Assembly: GCF_964228735.1 (NCBI RefSeq)
Contig: NZ_CAXRBQ010000144.1
Location: forward strand, 1 to 34,728
Direction: 5' to 3'
Length of the DNA stretch: 34,728 bases
From: Pontibacterium sp964228735
GTDB taxonomy: Bacteria; Pseudomonadota; Gammaproteobacteria; Pseudomonadales; Balneatricaceae
The notes under the pieces were generated by a model. It had not been told where the DNA came from. It made no database searches and worked only from the letters and a program-made list of their open reading frames with translations. The position numbers and the translations under genes were made by a program. This document shows positions 25,497 through 32,645 of this stretch, one piece after another (within the stretch, counting starts at the first letter, position 1; each line of letters begins with the position of its first letter).

Positions 25497-26297
25497 ATGA
25501 AGAAGTTTCTGAAAACAGCGGTTGCGGCTGCAGCGTTGCTGACTTCAACCGTTTCGTTCTCTGCAGACAAATCCACCCTGGATAGCATCCTGGACGCGGG
25601 TGAGATGAAGGTATGTTTTGACGCAGGTTACATGCCGTTTGAGATGAAAGCGAAAAACGGCGGATTCATTGGCTTTGATATCGATCTGGGCAAGCAGATG
25701 TCAAAGGCAATGGGTGTTAAATTCACTCCGGTAAACACTGCATGGGATGGCATCATTCCAACGCTGCTGACCGGCAAGTGCGACATCATCATGGGCGGTA
25801 TGACCATCACCGCACAGCGTAACCTGAAAGTTGCGTTCGCTGACCCGTACGTGGTGATTGGCCAAACGATCCTGCTGCGTCCGGAACTGGAAGGCAAAAT
25901 TAAGTCCTACCGCGACCTGAACAGCGGCGACTACACCGTTGCTACCAAGCTGGGCACCACCGGTGAAGCTGCGGTAAAACGCATGATCGGCAAAGCCAAT
26001 CTGAGCCTGTTCGAAACCCAGGCAGAGGGGGTACTGGAAGTATCCAACGACAAGGCTGACGCATTCATTTACGACCTGCCGTTCAACGCTCTGTACGCGA
26101 GCCAGAACCCAGGCCAGGTTGCTCACCTCGATCAGCCGTTCACCTTTGAGCCTCTGGGTTGGGCTGTACGCCGTGGCGACCCTGACTTCCTGAACTTCCT
26201 GAACAACTTCCTGCGTCAGATTAAAGGCGATGGCACCTACGATCGTATCTACGCGAAGTGGTTCAAATCTGACAAGTGGCTGAGCAAAGTACAGTAA
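25497..26297 (+). CDS. Polar amino acid ABC transporter, periplasmic binding protein
   Basis: The 266-aa product has a Sec signal peptide (KKFLKTAVAAAALLTSTVSFSA, cleavage after about residue 23). The SBP family 3 fold follows, with GEMKVCFDAGYMPFEMKAKNGGFIGFDIDLGKQM near the N-terminus. It then has GKCDIIMGGMTITAQR and ADAFIYDLPFNAL. An early acidic residue and Arg in TAQR normally contact the alpha-amino and carboxyl groups of the ligand. The ATG at 25497 is preceded by GAGAAG and starts the signal peptide, so it is preferred over the 5'-extended frame. A strong terminator follows, then the permease and ATPase genes. The exact amino acid cannot be read from sequence. Confidence 0.93.
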   Translation: MKKFLKTAVAAAALLTSTVSFSADKSTLDSILDAGEMKVCFDAGYMPFEMKAKNGGFIGFDIDLGKQMSKAMGVKFTPVNTAWDGIIPTLLTGKCDIIMGGMTITAQRNLKVAFADPYVVIGQTILLRPELEGKIKSYRDLNSGDYTVATKLGTTGEAAVKRMIGKANLSLFETQAEGVLEVSNDKADAFIYDLPFNALYASQNPGQVAHLDQPFTFEPLGWAVRRGDPDFLNFLNNFLRQIKGDGTYDRIYAKWFKSDKWLSKVQ

Positions 26298-26321
26298 TCC
26301 TGTTCTTGCTCTAACAGAGTT

Positions 26322-26357
26322 TGCCAGAAATGTGGTCACGCATTTCTGGCATTTTTT
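26322..26357 (+). terminator. Terminator between the binding protein and the permease genes
   Basis: TGCCAGAAATG (26322-26332) pairs with CATTTCTGGCA (26341-26351) around an 8-base loop, followed by six T residues. Within an ABC operon it probably reduces read-through so that the binding protein is made in excess. Confidence 0.9.
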
Positions 26358-26415
26358 GTTTCAGCTTTAGCTCACAAAGCTGTCTTTATAACACCCCAAT
26401 CTAGGTCACCCCTAC

Positions 26416-27366
26416 ATGCATGCAAAACAAAGAGCATGGCTCTGGAATTCCGTGTTCGTTGCTGTCCTGATCGGCCTTTGCTTCGCTGTCTATTCATCGG
26501 GCAAGCGCATCGACTACACATGGCGCTGGGATCGCGTTACGCCGTATATCATCAACACGGATCCGCTCAGCATTAATGCCGAATACACCGGTACCGTCGA
26601 AGTCTCAGCCGATGAAACACAACTTATTCTAACGCCGGACAGCGGTGAAGATCCGATCGTCATCACCGACTTTAATGTGCTCTCTGTCAGTGATGGCGAC
26701 CTGGTCTTTGAAGGGGATACCCTCGCCGAACAGCATGGCTGGCGAATCGGTCCGATCGTAGACGGTCTGATCGTCACCATTGAGATCTCGTTTTACTCGC
26801 TGGTAATTGCGCTGGCACTGGGCCTGGTGATCGGCCTGATGCGTATCAGCGATAATCCGGCTGCACGCAAGCTGGCGATCGTTTACATCGAAGTCATCCG
26901 TGGTACGCCACTGCTGGTACAGATCTTTATCATGTACTTCTTCATCGGCACGGTTTTGGGCCTGGATCGATTTACCTCGGGTGTGGTGGCGCTGTCCGTG
27001 TTTACCGCCGCCTACGTGGCCGAGATTATTCGCTCGGGTATCCAGTCGATTCCACCGGGGCAAATGGAAGCGGCGCGCTCGCTGGGTATGAGTTACCCGA
27101 AAGCGATGATCTACGTGATCCTGCCGCAGGCATTCAAGCGTACCTTGCCGCCGCTGGCAGGGCAGTTCATCAACCTGATTAAAGACTCCTCCCTGGTCTC
27201 CGTCATCTCGATCACGGACCTGACCAAAGCGGGACGTGAAGTTGTCAGCGGCAGCTTTGCACCGTTCGAAGTGTGGTTCACCGTAGCACTTCTCTATCTG
27301 GCTCTTACCGGAGCATTGTCCTTGGCTATCCAGCGTTTGGAAAAGAGGTTATCCGCCAGTGACTAA
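26416..27366 (+). CDS. Polar amino acid ABC transporter, permease (HisMQ type) with extended N-terminus
   Basis: Inner-membrane subunit of 316 aa. Helix 1 (about 8-26) is followed by roughly 85 mostly polar residues. From about 114 comes the standard permease core of about four or five helices: IVDGLIVTIEISFYSLVIAL, then VIRGTPLLVQIFI near residue 160. The EAA coupling motif is EAARSLGMSYPKAMIYVILPQ (near 219). The core fits the HisM/GlnP family, which is normally about 220-250 aa, so the excess lies in the polar insert. The start ATG at 26416 has only a weak upstream TAGGTCACC. The stop overlaps the ATPase start by eight bases, confirming an operon. Confidence 0.92.
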   Translation: MHAKQRAWLWNSVFVAVLIGLCFAVYSSGKRIDYTWRWDRVTPYIINTDPLSINAEYTGTVEVSADETQLILTPDSGEDPIVITDFNVLSVSDGDLVFEGDTLAEQHGWRIGPIVDGLIVTIEISFYSLVIALALGLVIGLMRISDNPAARKLAIVYIEVIRGTPLLVQIFIMYFFIGTVLGLDRFTSGVVALSVFTAAYVAEIIRSGIQSIPPGQMEAARSLGMSYPKAMIYVILPQAFKRTLPPLAGQFINLIKDSSLVSVISITDLTKAGREVVSGSFAPFEVWFTVALLYLALTGALSLAIQRLEKRLSASD

Positions 27367-28102
27367 ACATAGCGACGACATCATTATCGCGTCCCAGGTC
27401 GATAAGCATTTCGGCAAAGTGCATGCACTCAAGAACGTCTCGACAACTGTTAAGCGGGGTGAGGTGGTGGTTATTATCGGGCCCTCCGGCTCGGGTAAAT
27501 CAACCTTCCTGCGCACGCTGAACCAGCTGGAAGAGATCGACAGCGGCTCGTTGGTTATCGACGGCGTCGACATGTACGCACGCTCGACCAACATCAACCA
27601 CCTGCGTGAAGACGTGGGCATGGTATTCCAGAGCTTTAACCTGTTCCCGCATAAAACCGCGCTGGAAAACGTTAAGCTGGCGCCGCTGAAAGTATCCAAG
27701 CGTCCGGAAAAAGAGGTGCATGAGAGCGCCAAGGAACTGCTCTACAAGGTGGGCCTGGCGGACCGCATGCAGAACTTTCCGTCACAACTTTCCGGCGGTC
27801 AGCAGCAGCGTGTAGCGATTGCGCGCGCGTTGGCAATGAAGCCCAACATCATGCTGTTCGACGAACCAACGTCTGCGCTGGACCCGGAGATGGTGGGTGA
27901 AGTGCTGGATGTAATGAAGGAGCTGGCAGCGGAAGGGATGACAATGGTTGTGGTGACCCACGAGATGGGCTTTGCACGTGAAGTCGCAGACCGGGTGTTG
28001 TTTATGGAAGAGGGCGCGTTGCTGGTCGAAGATACGCCGGAAAACTTCTTCGACAATCCGACCCATCCACGCCTGGTTCAGTTCCTGTCGAAAGTGCTGT
28101 AA
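27359..28102 (+). CDS. Polar amino acid ABC transporter, ATP-binding protein (GlnQ/HisP type)
   Basis: The 247-aa cytoplasmic ATPase has Walker A GPSGSGKST (41-49), a Q-loop in VFQSFNLFPH, signature LSGGQQQR, Walker B IMLFDEP, D-loop SALD and switch histidine in VVVTHEMGFA. The Q-x-FNLFPH form is typical of polar amino acid importers. It begins with GTG at 27359 inside the permease gene, with AGAGG upstream. With the binding protein and permease it makes a complete importer; only one permease gene is present, so a homodimeric channel is likely. A perfect hairpin follows. Confidence 0.95.
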   Translation: MTKHSDDIIIASQVDKHFGKVHALKNVSTTVKRGEVVVIIGPSGSGKSTFLRTLNQLEEIDSGSLVIDGVDMYARSTNINHLREDVGMVFQSFNLFPHKTALENVKLAPLKVSKRPEKEVHESAKELLYKVGLADRMQNFPSQLSGGQQQRVAIARALAMKPNIMLFDEPTSALDPEMVGEVLDVMKELAAEGMTMVVVTHEMGFAREVADRVLFMEEGALLVEDTPENFFDNPTHPRLVQFLSKVL

Positions 28103-28110
28103 CGACATCA

Positions 28111-28138
28111 ACGCACTGTGGACCTCCACAGTGCGTTT
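28111..28138. terminator. Bidirectional hairpin between convergent genes
   Basis: ACGCACTGTGGA (28111-28122) and TCCACAGTGCGT (28125-28136) form a near-perfect long stem, with a few pyrimidines after it on the plus strand. It separates the ABC operon (plus) from the oxidoreductase gene that ends at 28149 on the minus strand. Confidence 0.75.
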
Positions 28139-28148
28139 CCCTCAAATC

Positions 28149-30230
28149 CTACTTTTCTTCTTTCTTAACCCACACCTTGGTGTCATGGAAAACCGCGCCA
28201 CCGTTTGGCAACGCAGGCTCAGCACTGATCAACGCGTTGATACCGACACTGTCCAAAAATGCCGCATTTGGCCAGATCCCTTCAACGATCAAAACACCGC
28301 GACTTACCCCCTCGAACGGCTTGGCCCATACACGCACCTGACCCAATGAGTTGCCCAGCGTCACCACGTCACCTTCGGCAATGCTGTAGTCCGAGCAGTC
28401 CTCCGGATGGATAAACAGGGTAGGACGCTTCTCCTTCTTCAACGAGCTGCCGGTTTCGGTGAAGCTGCTGTTGAGGAAGGTACGGGCGGGTGCTGTCACC
28501 AAACGGAACGGATGGTCTGCATCGGCCTGATCGATCAATTCCGCATGGTCTGGCAATACCGGCAGACGTCCTTCACAGTCGCCTAAAGCCTGCCAGTCAG
28601 CATAGAAATGAAAGCGCCCATCAGCATGGCCGAAGCCATTCAGGAAGTGGGCATCCTCGAAGCTTTCTGCCAGATCGACACCCTGAGCGGCATGCACTTC
28701 GTCCGCACCCGGCAGGTCACCCTGAGCAAGCGCGTGATCCACCATCTGCAACGCATCCATCTCGAACAGCACATGTTTAATACCCAGGCGTTGTGCCAAT
28801 CCCTGCACGACCTCGTGATTGCTTCGACAGTCGGCATAGGGATTGATAATCCGTTTGCTCACCTGCAAAGAGGTATGGCCGCTGGCGCTGTAAAGGTCGT
28901 CGTGCTCAAGGAAGGTCGTAGCGGGCAAAAGGATATCCGCCATCGCCGCCGTCTCAGTCATGATCTGCTCGTGGACCACAACAAAGAGATCATCCCGCTC
29001 GAAGCCGCGGTGCACTTTGTTCAGCTCAGGCGCGACCACCATCGGGTTGGTGCTCTGGATAAACAATGCTTTGACCTGCGGCCCATCGCCCAGGTCTTTT
29101 GGATCGCCGGTCAGCACCGGCCCAATGCGGGACATATCCAGTTCACGCGCGGCAGTATTCGCCAGCGCCGTACCATGAAAGAACTTACGATCCACACGCT
29201 TGTAGATATCACCGTGGCCATACAACGCGCCACCACCCAGGTGCTGCCAGGCACCGGTCATCGCCGGCAGACAGGTCACCGCATGCATATTGGAGGCACC
29301 ATTACGTGAGCGACTCATACCATAGCCAACACGGATAAAGCTCTTGGCGCTGGCGCCGTACAAGCGAGCAAATTCGACAATCTCTTCTACCGGCAACCCA
29401 GTGATCGCTGCAGCCCATTCCGGTGTCTTTGGTTTCAGGTGGGCCCGAACACCGTCGTCAAAGTCGGTATATTTCTCAAGGTAGGGCAGATCGACATTAC
29501 CGTCCTCAAGTAACTGATGCATCACCGCACACGCGAGTGCACCGTCTGTGCCCGGACGTAATTTCAGGTGGAGATCGGCTTTCGCTGCCGTTGGGGTACG
29601 GTAGGGGTCAACCACAACCAGCTTGGCACCGTTGCGTGTTGCCTTGGCAACATGGGTCATCACATTGATCTGGGTGTGCACCGGGTTACCGCCCCAGATC
29701 ACAATCAGCTCGCTCTCGGCAACTTCCTGGGTGTCCACGCCTTTTTTGCTGCCGACACCTGCCTGCCAGCCCGCGTTAGAAATCCCAACACAGATCGTCT
29801 CTTTCTGACGGGAGTAACCCATCGCGTAGCGCAAGCGGTGTGCCGCGTATTGCTGACACCAGCCCATGGTACCGGCATAGAAATAGGGCCAGATCGCTTC
29901 CGGTCCATCCTCTTGCGCAATCGCCTGGAAGCGTTCGGCAATGGTATCCAGCGCTTCATCCCAGCTGATCGGCTCAAATGCATCGATGCCAACACCCTTA
30001 GCGCCCACACGTTTCATCGGGGTACGCAGTCGGTCAGGGTTATGAACACGCTCGGCATAACGCGCAACCTTGGCGCAGATTACACCGTCGGTGTAGCTGT
30101 TTTGCTTGCTACCGTGAATCCGTCCTATGGTATTTTCATCCTGCTTCTCAACCTCAAGGGCGCAGGTGGAGGGACAATCATGGGGGCAAACAGCGTAGTG
30201 TCGCTGCACAGCTTTCTTTTCCGTTTTCAT
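28149..30230 (-). CDS. Molybdopterin-dependent oxidoreductase (BisC/PhsA-like large subunit)
   Basis: Mo/W-bisMGD enzyme of 693 aa of the DMSO-reductase family. The N-terminal [4Fe-4S] site is formed by Cys15, Cys19, Cys23 and Cys52 (C-x3-C-x3-C-x28-C). Cofactor-binding segments typical of the family follow: WDEALDTIAERF, IVIWGGNPVHTQ, VVVDPYRTPTAAKADLHLKLRPGTDGALA and VHEQIMTETAAMADILLPAT. The C-terminal molydop-binding domain includes FLNSSFTE and EGDVVTLGNSLGQVRVWAKP. No twin-arginine signal is present, so the enzyme is probably cytoplasmic. No partner electron-transfer subunit or chaperone is adjacent. The substrate cannot be assigned; the ligand to the metal may lie in CVGISNAGW but I cannot confirm it. 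The ribosome site is weak. Confidence 0.88.
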   Translation of the reverse strand: MKTEKKAVQRHYAVCPHDCPSTCALEVEKQDENTIGRIHGSKQNSYTDGVICAKVARYAERVHNPDRLRTPMKRVGAKGVGIDAFEPISWDEALDTIAERFQAIAQEDGPEAIWPYFYAGTMGWCQQYAAHRLRYAMGYSRQKETICVGISNAGWQAGVGSKKGVDTQEVAESELIVIWGGNPVHTQINVMTHVAKATRNGAKLVVVDPYRTPTAAKADLHLKLRPGTDGALACAVMHQLLEDGNVDLPYLEKYTDFDDGVRAHLKPKTPEWAAAITGLPVEEIVEFARLYGASAKSFIRVGYGMSRSRNGASNMHAVTCLPAMTGAWQHLGGGALYGHGDIYKRVDRKFFHGTALANTAARELDMSRIGPVLTGDPKDLGDGPQVKALFIQSTNPMVVAPELNKVHRGFERDDLFVVVHEQIMTETAAMADILLPATTFLEHDDLYSASGHTSLQVSKRIINPYADCRSNHEVVQGLAQRLGIKHVLFEMDALQMVDHALAQGDLPGADEVHAAQGVDLAESFEDAHFLNGFGHADGRFHFYADWQALGDCEGRLPVLPDHAELIDQADADHPFRLVTAPARTFLNSSFTETGSSLKKEKRPTLFIHPEDCSDYSIAEGDVVTLGNSLGQVRVWAKPFEGVSRGVLIVEGIWPNAAFLDSVGINALISAEPALPNGGAVFHDTKVWVKKEEK

Positions 30231-30547
30231 CTATTTCTCAACTAGACAGTCCTTAAATGGACCGGATACTTCGTAGGGCACAACATGCACATGTGAGGTA
30301 TGAGCGATCAAACGCGCGTTACTGCCAAGAGACTACTTTACACCATCATGTCTGTCGCGCCCTCCAAAGAATCTGATCGTGAATATTCTACAAACAGCAA
30401 AGCAGGGTGTTAGCGCCGCCGATTGAAATGAATTTTATTGCCACGCGCAGCTACGTAGCGATACTCCCATAGAAAGCAGAAGTTAATGTTTCACGTGAAA
30501 CATACAGCTCAACCGACAGATCCGGCAAAGGAAAACGCCCCCGCAAG
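30231..30547. other. Gene-free stretch holding parS site 2
   Basis: About 317 bases between the oxidoreductase start and the lysA end, both on the minus strand. It contains the parS site at 30487-30502, the lysA terminator, and presumably the oxidoreductase promoter; no convincing -35/-10 pair was found. A GCTACGTAGC palindrome lies near 30450. Confidence 0.55.
30487..30502. promoter_or_regulatory. parS site 2 (ParB-binding centromere)
   Basis: TGTTTCACGTGAAACA, identical to parS site 1 and also extended to ATG...CAT (30486-30503). It is 8.5 kb from the first site and likewise intergenic. Confidence 0.96.
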
Positions 30548-30560
30548 TCAGGGCGTTTCC
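30530..30560 (-). terminator. lysA terminator overlapping its stop codon
   Basis: On the minus strand GGAAACGCCC (30560-30551) pairs with GGGCGTTTTCC (30540-30530), followed by TTTG. The TGA stop of lysA (30550-30548) falls in the loop, so the stem uses the last codons. Confidence 0.65.
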
Positions 30561-31816
30561 TCGTAGGCAAGCAACGCATCCTGAGTGATCGCGTGGCGAA
30601 TAACAGACACCTCATCACCATCCACCAACAGCTCTGCGGGGATAGTGCGACTGTTGTAGCTGTTACTCATCACCGCACAGTAAGCACCGGCACTGAGAAA
30701 CACCACCAGCTCGCCTTCGGCCAGCGAGGCCGGTAACAGCTCACCCCGAGAAAAGGTATCGGTGCTCTCACACACCGGCCCGACCACATCATATGCGCGG
30801 ACATCATCAGACTCAGCTCGTTGTTTAACCGGCACAGTTTGATGCCGTGCCTGATAGAGAGCAGGGCGCATCAGATCGGTCATGCCCGCATCCAGAATGG
30901 CAAACGGCAGCGGCTCGGTTTCCTTCACATAGACAACACGGCTAACCAACATCCCGATATTGGCGACAAGAAAGCGCCCGGGTTCCACGCTTACACTGCC
31001 GCCAAAAGATTCTGTAATTTCGGCTATCGCCTGCGCCACACTCTCGAGTGAAAGCGCCTGGCCGTCACCATAGTCCACGCCAAAGCCGCCCCCCAGGTCG
31101 AGATGATTAACCGGATAGTCATCTCCAATGACCTGCTGGGCTAGATCGACCAGACGGGTAACGGCTTGCCGATAGGGTTCAATATCACAGATCTGAGAAC
31201 CGATATGCATCGCCAGTCCGTCCACACATAGGAAAGGATGTGCAGCGTACTCGGCCATCAGTTCAATGGCCTGTGCAGGTTCGATTCCAAATTTATTGCC
31301 TTTGGTCCCGGTCGTAATATGGGCATGGGTATTGGCTGCGACATCCGGATTTACACGCAAAGACACCTGGGCGCTGACATTCATCTCGGCTGCAATATCC
31401 GCGAGGACCGCAAGCTCTTCAGCGGACTCGACATTGATCCGTCCGACACCCTTCAACAGAGCATCCCGCAGCTCGGTTTGTGTTTTACCAACGCCGGAAA
31501 ACACCATGCTGTCGCCAGGCACACCGGCGCGCGCAACACGCTTTAGCTCGCCACCGGATACCAGGTCAACGCCCAAGCCCTGAGTTGCGATCAGCGAGAG
31601 CAGGGTGAGGTTGCTGTTGGCTTTCACCGCATAATGGATGTCGATACCGTAACGCCCAAAGGCATCACGACAGGTCTGGATGTTGTCCAGTAACATCGCT
31701 TTGGAGTAACAATAAAACGGCGTTTCGATCTGCTCGGCGATCTGTCCAACGGTCAGTGACTCGATATGTAACTGCTGATCACGGTAAGCAATATGCGTGT
31801 TAAGAGGGGTGTTCAT
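30548..31816 (-). CDS. lysA: Diaminopimelate decarboxylase
   Basis: PLP enzyme converting meso-diaminopimelate to L-lysine, the last step of lysine synthesis. The 422-aa product has the usual length. The PLP lysine is Lys65 in HYAVKANSN. HIGSQI, LDLGGGFGVDY and EPGRF bind the cofactor phosphate, and the active-site Cys-Glu is in GPVCESTDTF. The C-terminal GAYCAVMSNSYN contains the conserved tyrosine/asparagine. The ATG at 31814-31816 has AGGA nine bases upstream; the longer frame from 31891 adds 25 unrelated residues and is rejected. An Lrp/AsnC gene diverges from it across a 195-base gap. Confidence 0.97.
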   Translation of the reverse strand: MNTPLNTHIAYRDQQLHIESLTVGQIAEQIETPFYCYSKAMLLDNIQTCRDAFGRYGIDIHYAVKANSNLTLLSLIATQGLGVDLVSGGELKRVARAGVPGDSMVFSGVGKTQTELRDALLKGVGRINVESAEELAVLADIAAEMNVSAQVSLRVNPDVAANTHAHITTGTKGNKFGIEPAQAIELMAEYAAHPFLCVDGLAMHIGSQICDIEPYRQAVTRLVDLAQQVIGDDYPVNHLDLGGGFGVDYGDGQALSLESVAQAIAEITESFGGSVSVEPGRFLVANIGMLVSRVVYVKETEPLPFAILDAGMTDLMRPALYQARHQTVPVKQRAESDDVRAYDVVGPVCESTDTFSRGELLPASLAEGELVVFLSAGAYCAVMSNSYNSRTIPAELLVDGDEVSVIRHAITQDALLAYEETP

Positions 31817-32011
31817 CACAACGGATCCTGTAGCTCGATTCAATTGACAGCGTATGTCGCTTGTCTGGAGAATTAGCTTACTGACCAGCACGCTTTAGAT
31901 CTGCTGTCAGAACCACCAAACACAACCGTCATTCCGACACCTTTTCCGTCGATCTGACACTGTGACGAACGTTTTGCCCACTCGCAGAAAAAACAGGAAG
32001 AGCACGCTCCC

Positions 32012-32431
32012 ATGGACAAGTTTGATCAAAAGATTCTGAACCTGCTGAGTGAAAATGCACGCACCTCTGTGACGGCGATTGGTGAGGAGATTGGACTGTC
32101 GCGCACCGCAGTGAACGAGCGTATCCGCAAGCTGGAGGAGCAGGGAACCATTCAGCGTTATACGATCGAGCTGGGCGACGCTCAGGCAGAGCAAAAAGTG
32201 TGTGCCTACTTTGAGCTGACCTTCCACCCATTTGACGTTGAACGGGTTAAAGCCAGCCTGCAGCAGATCCCGGAGATCCGCCAGGCGCATGCCCTAAGTG
32301 GCAATACCGACGTCCTGCTGTTTGTTGAGGCACGTTCTATGGAGCGCCTTACTCAGGTGAGAACCCAGTTGGGTGAATTGCAGGATCTGGAGAAACTGGT
32401 CACGTCCACCGCGCTACAACAGCTGGTGTAG
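32012..32431 (+). CDS. Lrp/AsnC family transcriptional regulator
   Basis: The 139-aa product is short for the family (about 150). An N-terminal winged helix-turn-helix occupies residues about 1-52: DKFDQKILNLLSENARTS, then IGEEIGLSRTAVNERIRKLEEQGTI. A RAM (ligand-sensing alpha/beta) domain follows from about 60 to 137, with GNTDVLLFVEA as its central strand. These proteins form dimers and octamers and usually respond to an amino acid. The start ATG is preceded by AGGAAGAG. Divergence from lysA suggests a role in controlling lysA in response to lysine or a related amino acid, which is an inference from position. Confidence 0.92.
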   Translation: MDKFDQKILNLLSENARTSVTAIGEEIGLSRTAVNERIRKLEEQGTIQRYTIELGDAQAEQKVCAYFELTFHPFDVERVKASLQQIPEIRQAHALSGNTDVLLFVEARSMERLTQVRTQLGELQDLEKLVTSTALQQLV

Positions 32432-32645
32432 ACTGATCGGCTTATAACCAAATAGAAGCTCCCAAACGACCCAGATCAACAACCTGCCACAACATCCCAA
32501 CCTTTCGTCCACCTACAAAGAACTGTAGCAATTTCCCATGCTAAGATCGGAGACTACCTGCAGCTGCCGCATCAGGGATTTAGCAGGGTAGAAGCCTCTC
32601 TGCCCACCGGGACAGACTCTAACGCGTACGGGAAATGCACGGAAC

